From the NCBI GenBank assembly GCA_023525715.1, contig CM042012.1, forward strand, positions 41,707,528 to 41,771,527: a stretch of DNA of 64,000 nt, in the 5' to 3' direction. Below, piece after piece: positions 53,301 through 64,000 of the stretch; position 1 is the first letter of the stretch; each line of letters starts with the position of its first letter. The notes below the pieces were generated by a model. That model had not been told where the DNA came from. It made no database searches and saw only the letters and a program-made list of their open reading frames with translations. The translations under genes were made by a program, and so were the position numbers. This DNA is from Cichorium intybus (lineage: Eukaryota; Streptophyta; Magnoliopsida; Asterales; Asteraceae).

Positions 53301-54334
53301 ACAGGAGCATATTCGGATTGGATCTGGAGCTCGTGCGGTTTTTGAGTTAAGCTAGATATTTATTCTTGTTATTGGTTTATAGATACATTCGCATTGTACA
53401 TTGTTCTGAGGATAATTCTGGTTTAATGAAATATTTTTTTTTTAAAAAAAAAACATGGTTGTTTTAATTGTCCTCGAAATGTTGTGTGAATGTGTTGATG
53501 ACGTAAATGGTAATAACTTGAATGTTGATACATCCAATGGGATTGGATTTGTAAATTGTGTTCTTTATGATTGTTAAAGTGAATTTTATGAGAATCACTT
53601 CAACCAAAGGTCCAGTTGGACAGGACTTTGGAATCATTTGACTTAGAGTCACATGATGAATTGATTTCTTAATAAAATTAATTGTGGCAAGAAAGGAATC
53701 GCCCAAAGATCCAATGGATAGGATTTTGGAATCAGTTGACTTGGAGTCAGGTGATTATTGCATGTCTTGAACAATATTAACAAAGTCATAAATTTACATG
53801 GAACTGTAAAGGTATTAAGATTTTGAGCGACAGACACATAAGTTACTGTGTATTGCTCGAATCTTCGAACAGAACACGATTAGTTATGCTTCATGATATT
53901 TGCCAACGGGTTTGACAAATATGGCTTTGTTTATCGGAATAAGCGATTGATTGGAACCTTGAAGTGTTCAAGGATTTCAAAGGAAGCATAAGATCAACAG
54001 AACCTGAGTAACCACATAGACTGAGAAAATGTTTCACAGTTTATCCTCTTCTAAGAACACTAATGGTTATAATGTGTCTTAGGGAAGATGATGGAGCATT
54101 GATCGAAATAGTTTTGATCCTCGGTGTATAAGATACACTGGATACAATTCCGACTAATATTTCAATGAATTAAATATTCAACTAGTCAGACCGCAGAAGC
54201 CATATTCCGACCACATCTTAGACTAAGTAGGTTATGTTGACACTGTCTGAAATGTAAAGATGGGATCATCCCACTAGTACATAGAAAGTCTAGGGTCATG
54301 TAGCATTCGTCTGAATCTCATGACAAGCCTGAAA

Positions 54335-54410
54335 CTGATCAGTAATGTCGTTTCATTGGCCACTCCGGTTATCCTTTGAAAGAAGAGTACTTTTAGAAAG
54401 AACTCAAGCT
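54335..54410 (+). pseudogene. Relic of Copia Gag zinc knuckle
   Basis: The translation resembles CRFIGHSGYPLKEEY, a decayed C..C...GH....C knuckle, followed by an out-of-frame KELK. It lies downstream of the protease relic, the reverse of the normal Gag-protease order, suggesting rearrangement. Weak evidence. Confidence 0.35.
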
Positions 54411-57044
54411 CTAAGGAAACAGTGGGAGTAAGAATAATTCTGAATGAGTTCAGGGATTAGCCAAGTGAAAGAACCTTTAGTCACCACTGGGACTTGACCA
54501 GGAATTAGATTCCTGTTAAACCTGACATACCCTCTCTTCGCTTGACCAGTAGTTATTGTCACTGTCATAAGGAATTATGATTTGGGTGATATACCGGGTA
54601 GTGGTAAAACACTAAAGAAGGTATGGATAAGTAATCCGACTGCTGGAAGCATTGGTGAGCCCAGTTGCTGCCAAATAAGAGAACCTTACCGCGAGACACA
54701 GTCTATGTGACAGTTTGATTGATCTTTACAACTGGTCTAGGAACCAGTGGGAGTAATTGAATCATCAAAAGAAGGGGACATAGAAATGTACTTACAGAAC
54801 ATCTGGTTGAATGAGTCATCATTTGGAGTCAAGCAACTGATTCTGATAGAAGCACTCTCAATAGAAGATGTAATCCGAGAGGATTCTGCGTGGCAAAGTG
54901 TGAGTCGTTAGTGGAGCGTGTGTGGTTTACCGGCACACTAATAGGGACTCACATAGAGCATGCCATTAAAAAAAGGTACATGGTCCCGGGATTCGTCCCA
55001 TGGGCATCTCGCAAGAAAGGATATTCGGATTCTCAAAATAGGCCAAAAGGTTTGGATTTTGTGAATAGCCTGAAAGATTTCCTTTAATATGTCGGAAAGG
55101 TTTGGATTTCGGTTTCGCAAAATATGACATAAGTTCTGGATTTTGTGAATAGTCTGAAAGAGTCATATAACGGTGTCAAAGCCAGTGGGAGTATCGTTGT
55201 TATATGCTATCATTGTATGTGGGTTACATACTGGTTCTAGGAAACGTCTCTTATCATTACAAAGTGTAATGACTTGGTGTTAAGAAACGGTTCGCTATAA
55301 AAGACTTTTAAGAGATACAACATACTCAGGTGGTTGTGAACATCTATTAGATAGATCAGAATTCTGCCAATATGATCTTGATGAGATTCAAGATGCATAA
55401 CCCCAGGAATGGAGTTTTCTGTCATTGCAAAGTGTAATGAATTGGCATGAAAGAAACAAAGAAGGTGTAGCATGCTCACGTAGTTCATAGACATCTATCA
55501 GATAGATGAGACTGACAGTATTGACTTAGCCGTTGAGAATATGATCTTGATGGGATTCAAGATGCATAAGAAAGAGTTCCTGAAAGGAAATGGTTTCCAG
55601 AAATCATGACACAAGGATTATTGGTAATCTTAGGATTCCGAAAGTGCTTGGAATGAGATTACATCAGGTTCCTCGAGTCTCTTGGACAAATCAGAAGTGT
55701 TATGAACATATCCTGATGACTTAATGCTTAGAGCATTGTAAGTTGGATTCAGGATATTGCCTGGCTGAGAATACTGAATGGATTTTTTTTTGAACAGACG
55801 TGAGAAATCATTGGGAAATGATTAGGGTGATTGATTTGAAAGGGTTTTCAAATCGGTAATTGTTTACACCAGAACGTGGTGCTGTAGGATTTCATGGTTA
55901 AAGAATTTCGTTGGTTTCTGATGGAGCGCGTGTGGTTCACCGGCACATCATGACACCTCGAAACTGTCTTAGGGTATAGTCATATAGACTAAAGACCCGA
56001 GAACCATGGGCAGTCACGGTACACATCACCGGAATGGAGTTGTGAGAGAGAATGACAAAATGACAAAATGACAAATTGAGATATCATCGAAAGAGTATCC
56101 GATAGGATCATCTGCAATAAAGTGTATAAGTGTTAGACACTTGGATACATAGAAAGGAGTGAAAAGGTCATAGACATAGATATAAAAGGCTTGAATTGAA
56201 AGTTTAAAAGAGAATAAGAAACTGATAATAGTTATGATAAATCCAACTGGTAATTACCTCGTGGAGACTTGGTAATAAGCAGGAATAGCTGCCAGTCAGA
56301 TTTTATGTTTCACTTTTGCATGTTTACTTCCTGAATAATTGAATTATTCAAATATCCACAGTCGTTCATACTCTTAGGGAGTAAGTATGAAGGAAGACTG
56401 TCATGAATTGGTTTGTAGATTGTCTAAGGAGTTAGACATAGCAATAAGATTGCTGCAACGTTCATGAGTACTTAGAAATGGAGATTTGAGTATTGGATAA
56501 ACCCGCGCTCAATGGATTGCTTCATGGATTATATCACGAGCAATGTTGAGACGATAATATGTTATGGTCTTAAAGTGGAGAGATATGAGTTATAATGTGC
56601 AAGGCGGTTGTTCATTGATAGTACGAAAACGCATCGGTAACTCGGTATTATAAAACGTGCTGTTGTGAGTGATTTGTCGGGTAAAAGATATAACATATTA
56701 GTCGAAGCTTATTCGTCCCTTGACCCAGACGGGAAACAGATATCTGTTGGCCACTCGGTGATTTTGAAGTTGACTGAAGTGCTGGCCAGCCAGGACTGAA
56801 TTGATTCGTTCAATTAGAAGTCTGAGAGTCATAAGCAAAATCGGAAATCGGGAAACAGTGTGTCAGACAGAGATTGATCTCAATCCATGTCTCATGTCTG
56901 AAAAATATCTTGTTGGACGGAGGATCATCTGATCACTTATCTATGGACAGAACTGACTAGGTCAGAGTTCGGCAGCAGTTTCTAGGAAGCTGCAGGTTGC
57001 TGATTAATCAGAGGTTAAATTGGTAATTATAGTCATAGACTTAT
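54411..57044 (+). other. 3' interior of the LARD-like element
   Basis: No coding frame. Contains two more copies of the CGTGTGTGGTT..CCGGCACA motif, a pair of related blocks at about 55237-55340 and 55420-55520 (ATTACAAAGTGTAATGA/CATTGCAAAGTGTAATGA, CATACTCA/CATGCTCACGTAGTT) and, at 56350-56560, sequence shared with the Copia remnant at 3790-4010. Confidence 0.5.
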
Positions 57045-57057
57045 CCAAGTGGGAGAC
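57045..57057 (+). other. Polypurine tract
   Basis: CCAAGTGGGAGAC immediately before the right LTR, a typical plant Copia second-strand priming tract. Confidence 0.85.
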
Positions 57058-57834
57058 TGTTGGATTAGGTGTCTAAGCCATGACTAATAATTTGTATTTA
57101 CCTAATTAATAGAAGCAAAGTCCATTTGGGTTGCCCTCATAGCTGGAGGTTTGGTAGAAAGTTCGGTAGAGAGAAATGTTGGTTTATTATGGGATTAATA
57201 AATCAATAGAAATAAAAGATATGGTTTGTTAATATATTAAAGTGATAATATATTAATTAGAAACTATGTTGATTGATTAATAATTAATCAGAAATTAATT
57301 GGATTAATTTCTGTGGCATTAATTAGATTAATCAGGAGGTCAGGGATTAAAGCCGTAAAAATTCAATAGTTGAATTGCGGCGCGCGGCGCGCCAATGTAA
57401 AGGCCGCGACGCGCGTACATATTCGTACGAATTCAATAGTTGAATTGCGGCGCGCGGCGCGCAAACGATCTGGCCGCGGCGCGCGTTCAAATAATCCGGA
57501 AAATGGGCTGCGGCTAGGGTTTTTAGCTTTACCCTTTGGTTCCCTATAAATAGGGAACCCTAGACCTCATTATCAGTGCTCATTTCTAAAATTCTCTCTG
57601 GAATTTTTGTGACCTTCCTCTGGCTCCCTGGGTGTGATCTCATTTGAGGCAGGACACTTGTACTGCTTAGCTTCAAGATTAAAACTAAAGGTTAGTTTTT
57701 CTGATTTATTCTTTTAGTTAATTTTTGTTTGGCCTTTAGGAATTAGTTACATGTTCAAAGAAAGAAAACATAGATCTTTTCTAGGTTGCATGTGAACTTA
57801 GGTTATTTAGTTCATGGTTGCAGAAAACCTTTCA
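57058..57834 (+). repeat. Right LTR
   Basis: Same length as the left LTR with 10 substitutions counted by eye. It carries the same TATA box and the CGCG-rich block at about 57375-57485. Confidence 0.92.
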
Positions 57835-57839
57835 CCATT

Positions 57840-57905
57840 ACCATTAATAATAATAACAATAATAATAATAATAATATTAATATTAATATTAATACTAATA
57901 ATATG
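57840..57905. repeat. AAT/ATT trinucleotide tract
   Basis: AATAATAAC and AATATT repeats directly after the target duplication of the LTR element. Confidence 0.85.
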
Positions 57906-57933
57906 CAAACATAAGAAATATATAAAAACTTAC

Positions 57934-58610
57934 GACTGGTCTTGAAGAAGTAATTCACACATACAATTAAAGCTTAGACACCCACTAATAACTTTTCCTA
58001 CAACATCTGAATTATGATATATTAAAAACAAACTTAAGAAAAACTAATAATATTGATTAATTTAAATTACCGATCAATTTTTGCTGACATGGATTTCTCA
58101 CAAGAGTTTCAATAGAAGCGACCAATGGAAAAAGCGGAACCTGATTTTCAGTGCTCGGTTCTAGGAAAGTAAATCGTGTAGCTTTGTTGACAATAATTAC
58201 ATATTCATCAACACCAATACTGTAACCTTCATACTTCAGGTAATTATCAGGATATCGACAGAGTTTAAAATGAGTTATAGAGCATAAGTGTCCGGTCATA
58301 TATCTTGTTTCATATCTTTCCATTAAAGAGCTCGGGACGACCGCCACCATTTTTTCTCTCTGATTAAAACCAATTATTAAAAAAAATTAATGATGTATAT
58401 TTTTAAATTAAAATTCTAGTATATGTTAAAAGTATCCAGAACATACATTTTTATCTATTAAAATAATAATAAGTCTATTTCTTCGATTGTCCCGCCATAC
58501 AAAGTCAACTCGAACTCTTGTAAAATTATACCAGCAAGATATTTTGTTAAGCAAACGAAATAAGTCTACTTGAAAATGCATATCCATTGGCTACAAAAGT
58601 TTAAATAAAA
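57934..58610 (-). pseudogene. RPA-like single-stranded-DNA-binding (OB-fold) gene fragment, three exons
   Basis: On the minus strand three exons can be read. The first (about 58435-58610) encodes MDMHFQVDLFRLLNK..FTRVRV..VWRD, ending IIILIDKN. The second (58071-58359) encodes REKMVAVVPSSLMERYETRY, later GYSIGVDEYVIIVNKATRFT and VPLFP, ending QQKLI. The third (57934-58016) encodes DVVGKVISG. Splice sites are GT/AG (AAT^GTATGT, AATCAG^, ATCG^GTAATT, TTCAG^, ^GTAAGT) and the frame is kept. The pattern, including KLIDVVGKV across a junction, is that of plant RPA70-like/DUF223 OB-folds. Such genes are common passengers or partners of plant Helitrons, matching the Helitron end at 49976. It is a fragment, as the rest of the protein is absent. 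Confidence 0.72.
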
Positions 58611-58639
58611 TATAGAAGTTAAATATTAGAATCGATAGT

Positions 58640-60300
58640 GATATTTATTGTTTTATTTAAAAGGAAAAATATGTTGTTATTTTATGTTTAAAACTTAGAC
58701 GTATAATTTTTGTTTTTTTTAAAAAAATATATTATTTTCAATGAATTTGTATTGTTTTAACGATTATCATTTTCAAGGGTAATCTATATTTGGTAGGTTA
58801 AAATTTCTAATAACAAAAAACTATTAATCAATTATACTTTTTATTAAATATTTAAATATTTAAATTAAATGTATAAAAAAATAATTTTATAAATAATAAT
58901 ACCTATTATATAACTCTAGTCCCTAACCCTATAATCTTATTTGCTGTAAATCTCCTGTAACACGCTAACCGGGTACATCTCCTCTAAACTGAATGGCGAC
59001 ACCTTATCTTGCCGGCGACTTCAACCCTATTTTGCCGGCGACTCTATCTCGGCATCTCCTACAAAGGTAAGACTTCGGTTAGCAGATATATTCCTCCACT
59101 CATCCATTGTCTACCCTAAAAACACATTTAACAGCCGCCTCCATTGTCTACCCTCCGTCTCTCTTTCTATATACCGGAACATTGGAACCGGCAACTCAAT
59201 GCCTCAACTCGAGAGAGGCATCCCACTCCTCCAAATCTGATTCCATCGTGACCCTCTGCTCCAACAAAGGCATCTGGCAAATACAACTTTCGATCAACGC
59301 CCTCAATCCGATCGGTGCACCGGTTTTCTGGACAGATCAACTACAGCTTCCGATCAACAACCGTTGCAGACCTACACCCTTCTTGTAGATATGTTGTTTC
59401 AGTTATGAATCAACTACAGGTTCCGATCAACAACCGTTTCAGACCTACACCCTTCTTGTAGATATGTTGTTTCATTTATGGATCTGATGTTGTTTTTTTT
59501 GGATTCTGATTTTTATTTTGTTATGCAGATTCTGACATCACCCACTTTTAATCTGTAGTTTTAGTTTTAGTTTTTGTTAACAATGGTTTTTCGAATATGA
59601 TTATCAGGCTTTTTGATTATGATTATTTAGGTTATTAGTTTTACTTTTTGTTTTATATTTACAGCCATTGTTTTTCGTTTAAAATCATACGTTCTATGGA
59701 AATGGATAAGCTAATTGTAGTTGCCTAAGTATTGTCCCACTTTTTTCAAAGGTATCATTAATATGTATGTGAAGTTTTTCTGGGTTTTGGTTATATCTTT
59801 GTGGATTTTATGTGTCTGTCCGATATACTAATGTAGTAAAATATCATCTTTGTATCAAAATATCATCTTTGTTTCAGGTTATAAATACATTGGTATGTAT
59901 GGTGCTAGATCCGCCTCCTGAAAGTTGTGAGACCTTAAACATAGTTCGTGAAAAAAAAGCTAAAAGAATCGGTTTGTAGTTCATGAAAAAAAATGTTTGT
60001 AGTTCGTGAAAAAAAAGCTAAAAGAACCAGAAGGTAAAAAATATGTTTTGCAAATAATCATACCTTTAAACAGCTTTAGCAACAAAACCCAGGATCTATA
60101 GAATCTAACAGTTACAACAGCCTGCAAAAAAGATATTTATATAAATATATGTGTGTATGTGCGGAAATTAAGTTGATATTATTGAAAAGGTTGGCTTGCA
60201 GAAATTACCTTTGCAGATTTTACCTCTCGTGTGCTTATGATGCAGGTACAAAATGGAAAGAAATGAATATGCAGTAAAGATTTTGGGTAAAGATGTGGGT
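58640..60300. other. Intergenic or captured-fragment region
   Basis: No family is recognised. An ATG at about 58993 opens MATPYLAGDFNPILPATLSR and meets a donor-like CAAAG^GTAAGA at about 59067, so it could be a first exon. A short open frame at 59107-59388 is unsupported. A 73-bp tandem duplication lies at 59338-59483. Confidence 0.3.
59338..59483. repeat. 73-bp tandem duplication
   Basis: Two copies of a unit starting CAACTACAG.TTCCGATCAA (59338-59410, 59411-59483) with few differences. Confidence 0.9.
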
Positions 60301-60892
60301 GTGGAAGTTACTCATTTTATAGTGTAATTTTGTAAAATTGGAGGGAATGAAAATTTTGAGTTGGTGATCCTAGTGCATGCACCAGGATTGATTTTAGCCA
60401 TTGATTGTTTTAAAAAAATCTATGGTCAAGATTATTTAGAATAAATATTTTTATTAAAGATATAAATTATAAAAAGTTGTATTAATGTGTTGTACCTCTT
60501 AATTTTAAGATAGTTGTGCTTATTTTGTTTGTACAATTATGTATGTATTATAATATAGTGTTATTGTGTTATTGTAAGACTCAATGTGAGCCTTTAGATG
60601 ATTATAATGAAGGGCTGTAAAAAAACCCGTTTCTTTTTAATAAAAATCGTTTATATGTGGGTTTCCTAATGACAAACCACGAATAAGGGTAAACAGGTAA
60701 ATTACGAACCGACACACGATATCAACTGAATCTTCGATACGCATCCTACAATCACGCACACGATATCTGCGGTTTCGATTACAGAATCACCATTCAAATC
60801 ATTCCGCAAAGAATAGTTTAAAATTACGATCGATAGAGCAACAAAATTAGTATTCCATACCTGCATTTGTTCGAGTTTTAGTTAAATCCACA
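60300..60892. other. Region upstream of the transposon-associated pseudogene
   Basis: AT-rich, with a GTGCATGCAC palindrome near 60375 and a more mixed leader-like part from 60640. No gene or clear terminus identified. Confidence 0.35.
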
Positions 60893-63496
60893 ATGTCAGG
60901 GAGAAGAAGCAGTCACCGATTACGAGAGAATGTGCAGTTGAAGTACTCAAACACAAAGGAGAATCCAGTAACAGTTGATGAAGATGAAGATGACGACGAC
61001 TTCGTTAATCCTCCAAAACGTATGATTTCTTAAAACCCTTCTTGATTAACATGCGAATGTAGAATGCATGTTAGAAATATTGTTGTATAATTTGTAAATT
61101 ATAAACTAGGGTTTGTTGAATCATCGGTATTTGTTTGTCAAAAATTAGGGTTTGTCAAAAACATGTTACTAATTTTTGTTTATTTGTCTGCATTCATAGA
61201 GAATTAGCATAATTTATGCTTATTTTGACCTAATTTACACATGTACTGTACTTCATTCTTAGAGAATACGCGAAATGTGTATACTTGTAGAATATTTGAT
61301 ACACAGTTCAAATAAACTTATTTTGTACATATCAAATTAATATGAATTTCACTATATTCTCAGAGAATAAAGTATTAAACGTATTGTCATTGTCTAAGGA
61401 TTATGTTAAACATGTATAACTACTTTAGGTCTTGAAAAGAGGAACAAACAACGAAAATGTTGTCTAAGAATGAAATTGTATACCTATATTCATTTCATTC
61501 TCTAAGGATTCAATGTACTGAAAATGTATTCCTGTCATTATTGTCATTCTCTAAGGATTTAATGTACTAAAACTCCTGTAATGGTTTAAGAATGCATAAA
61601 AAGTTAGTAAGTATGAATATTTTAGCATAATCATGTCATTCTCTAGAATTAACAGAAATTACAAATAAAACAAAGTGTTGAAATGAATATTTTATCTGTG
61701 ATTCTCTTAGAATAAAGTAACAAAAGCTAAGAAACATAAAACTACAAATATTAACTATGTTATTTGACAGAAATATATTATATGTATATTGTGTGCATTC
61801 TTGTCATTCTCTAATGTCTGTAATATCTTAATTAACTAGGTTTTTGGCACAAATCATGTATGTTATTCTCTAAGAATGAGAAAAGACAATATGTATATTG
61901 GCTGCATTCTTGTAATTATCTAGTGTATGTTATTCTCCAACAATGATATAAAATACTCCTTTTCATTATTGTTTGTATAATCCTCTATATTATATGTATA
62001 TTGTTTGATAGTTTAAACATTTGTTTGCATACAATTGACTGTTTGTTATGACTTGTTTGCATACGTTTGACTGTTTGTTATGACTGGTTTTTACAGGCAC
62101 TACAGAAGTTATAGAAGTTCTTAGCTCAGTTAAAAAAAGCAAAGACAAAAGGAAAACCGACATTTCACCTAAAAACATAAGCTTGGAAAAAAAATCAAAA
62201 AACAACCACATTCTGAAAAAGACTACAAGAAAGGGGGCAAAAGAATGTCTAAAACGATTAACAGTGATGATGAGAATGAAGATGAGGGTGTGAAGAAAAA
62301 GAAAAAGAAAAGAAAAGTGACTGCAGACAATGGAAGAGTTCTCAAATCAAGAATGACCCCAATTAAATTTTCAGAAGCAGTGGAAAGTTTATCAAGTACA
62401 CAAAAAGAAGCAGTACATAGAATGGGATTAGGTAGCCTATTAGAGGTTAACATTGATAAGTCAGCACCTAATCTCAATTACTACCTCCTAGACCATTATG
62501 ACCCTTTGTTAAATGTATTAGTGTTAGAGAATGGAGCGGTAGAGATAACAAAAGAGAGAATCCATGACATGTTAGGGATTTCAAAAGAAGGATTAAATTT
62601 AAACACCTTACCCTCATGTGACCAAGAAGATAAATTGCTAAATGATTGGAAGGCCCAATTTCCTTCTAAGAAATACTCTAACACCGCATTCCTAACTCTA
62701 ATTAAAAGATCAAATGTTGATAACCAATTGTTTAGGTTAAACTTCCTGATGTTGTTTATAAACACTTTTGTTGAATCAAAACTAATGGGTACAAGTAACA
62801 TTCAAGCTTTGGATAAGCTTGTTCTGATTGAAGATTATTCAAGAATAGACTGGTGCAACTATATCCTCCAAAGCTTACAAACAAGGAAGGAGTTGTGGAA
62901 AAAAGAAGATCCAAACTGTTATTACACTGGACCAATAACAGTTCTTCTGGTAAGTATCCTTCATTAATATTTATTAATATTCATTAAACTGTTTTTAAAA
63001 CTTAAAATTAAAATTCCATATTCCCTGTTAAGGAGAATTGAAGATATTATTTCACTTGATTCTCAGAGAATGACAGTAAATTTATACTTAAATTTTAAAG
63101 TTGACTGAGAATCACACAGTTACATGGTAAACTTGCAAATTAACTGAGATAAACATTTGACATTCTCTAATAATGACTGTAAATCACATATTGGTAATTT
63201 TAGATTACTATTAAAGTTTAATACTAATATTAATGAACTAACAATATTTCCATGCCTTTGCAGTTGATATATTTTCAATAAACACATCCAACATAACTAA
63301 ATTTAGGAAACGAACACCCTTTATAAACTACGTTACATGAGACAAAATCAAACAATTGGAAGACTATGAGATAGAGAATAATGTCCTCGGAAAGGGACAA
63401 TCCGTGAGAGTTGAAGATGGTGAAGATTCTGAAGAAAAGTCAGGGAATACTGAGAAGGATGCAGATGATAGCTGTTATGAATTCCAAGATGAGGAG
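60893..63496 (+). pseudogene. Transposon-associated Ulp1/mobile-domain type protein, decayed
   Basis: Exon 1 (60893-61019) encodes MSGRRSSHRLRENVQLKYSN and an acidic tail, ending at a GTATGA donor. Exon 2 (62097-62949) follows TTTTTACAG and ends at CTG^GTAAGT. It holds a lysine-rich nuclear-localisation-like run (KKKKKKRK). Then come FSEAVESLSSTQKEAVHRMG, GSLLEV, DHYDPLLNVLVLENG and ITKERIHDMLGIS, a pattern found in plant proteins fused to Ulp1-type proteases or mobile domains. The frame from exon 1 does not join the main frame (shift before about 62245). Exon 3 (63264-63496) has TAA and TGA stops but still encodes KRTPFINYV and EDYEIENNVLG. A protease domain is not seen before the window ends. 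Classification is from pattern memory. Confidence 0.55.
61190..61945. repeat. Interspersed ATTCTC..GAGAAT palindrome, intron 1
   Basis: Within about 750 bp the words CATTCTTAGAGAAT, ATTCTCAGAGAAT, CATTCTCTAAGGAT, CATTCTCTAGAAT, ATTCTCTTAGAAT and ATTCTCTAAGAAT recur at least ten times in otherwise unordered AT-rich intron. Confidence 0.7.
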
Positions 63497-63597
63497 GTAC
63501 ACACTATTTAAGTTGATATAAATAGAGAATGGTCAGATAATGCAATGTTTTTATAGTTGCATATACACTTAAAATCAGATTTACACATGAAATTAAC

Positions 63598-64000
63598 TGT
63601 CATTCTCAGAGAATGACAATCATAGATTGTCTTAGAATGAGATTTACACTTGATATTAAATCTCATACTCAGAGAATGGCATGTGTACATTCACATAGAA
63701 TTAGTTGAAATGTTATTAAAATTACAAGTAACCTAGTATACTCCATGAGAAAAACAGATACATATGTTATTAATATATATTGAACTGTTTTTAAAACTTA
63801 GATTTAAAATTGGACATTTCCTGTTAAGAATGAACACATGTCATTCTCAGATAATGACAATAATAGATTGTCTTAGAATGAGATTTACACTTGATATTAA
63901 ATCTCATTCTCAGAGAATGGCATGGTTACATTCACATAGAATTAGTTGAAATGTTATTAAAAGTACAAGTAACCTAGTATATTCCATGAGAAAAAAAAGA
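63598..64000. repeat. 241-bp period direct repeat with ATTCTCAGAGAAT palindromes
   Basis: A block of about 155 bp starting CATTCTCAGAGAATGACAAT is repeated from 63601 and 63842 with few differences. Each copy has three ATTCTC/CTTAGAATG-type palindromes. It runs into the end of the window. Confidence 0.85.

Larger units (their letters stand above)
50381..57834 (+). mobile_element. Copia-derived non-autonomous LTR retrotransposon (LARD-like), complete
   Basis: Two 777-bp LTRs (50381-51157, 57058-57834) start TG and end CA. They are flanked by a perfect 5-bp duplication CCATT (50376-50380, 57835-57839). A primer binding site follows the left LTR and a purine tract precedes the right one. By eye the LTRs differ at 10 positions without indels, so insertion is fairly recent. 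Yet the 5.9 kb interior has no open frame longer than about 90 codons and only scattered Copia relics. This fits an element mobilised by proteins supplied in trans. Confidence 0.9.

Noticed and set aside
51171..57044. Intact Copia gag-pol in the LTR element
   Set aside because: No frame over about 90 codons and only short protease-like and zinc-knuckle-like relics are present.
59107..59388. 93-residue open frame as a gene
   Set aside because: No recognised domain, no supporting splice or promoter pattern, and it runs into a tandem duplication.
61190..64000. Heat shock elements
   Set aside because: The TTC and GAA parts of ATTCTCAGAGAAT are five bases apart rather than the two required in nTTCnnGAAn.

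Overview
This window looks like repeat-rich intergenic DNA from a eudicot nuclear genome, possibly Asteraceae (the family is an impression, not shown). It is AT-rich, full of plant retrotransposons and DNA transposons, has long (TA)n microsatellites, and its gene fragments carry introns. The only clearly intact host genes are three intronless DREB1/CBF-type AP2/ERF transcription factor genes, all on the minus strand (5397-6065, 20567-21232, 30663-31331). Each has the DREB1 signature PKKKAGRKKFRETRHP before the AP2 domain and DSVWR after it. In this family such proteins bind DRE/CRT promoter elements and switch on cold or dehydration genes.

The three genes sit in large tandem segmental duplications. 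Unit A runs from about 3.4 to 15.9 kb, B to about 27.6 kb and C from 27.6 to 33.7 kb. A fourth unit, D (35.3-37.05 kb), keeps the downstream flank but stops about 135 bp short of where the gene would begin. Aligning the units by eye gives empty sites for several insertions. Unit A holds a Helitron with four in-frame exons, a solo LTR, a Harbinger-like MITE and a 1.4 kb insertion that splits its promoter. Unit B holds a Mutator-like MITE, a LINE 3' end and a CACTA element. Unit C holds a Stowaway MITE. A second Helitron separates C from D. All three genes share a TATA box, a CGCG box about 35 bp upstream of it and a distal block. The distal block carries a G-box in B and C and CATGTG in A.

From 37 to 43.8 kb is a nest of DNA transposons: a hAT-like element holding a (TA)n tract, inside that a Pack-MULE-like element carrying a duplicated EXO70A gene fragment, and inside that a 500-bp hAT element with a perfect 8-bp target duplication. 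A decayed MuDR-type transposase gene follows.

From 43.9 to 49.8 kb are a Gypsy-like LTR region homologous to one at the start of the window, a partial Copia element and a hAT-like MITE in a (TA)n tract. A structurally complete but coding-dead Copia-derived element (50381-57834, two 777-bp LTRs, 5-bp target duplication) lies inside what appears to be a Helitron. That Helitron is suggested by a 3' end at 49976 and RPA-like exons at 57934-58610. The window ends in a decayed plant transposon-associated (Ulp1/mobile-domain type) gene whose introns and flanks are studded with an ATTCTC..GAGAAT palindrome.

All element boundaries, alignments and mismatch counts were made by eye; no database search was possible.
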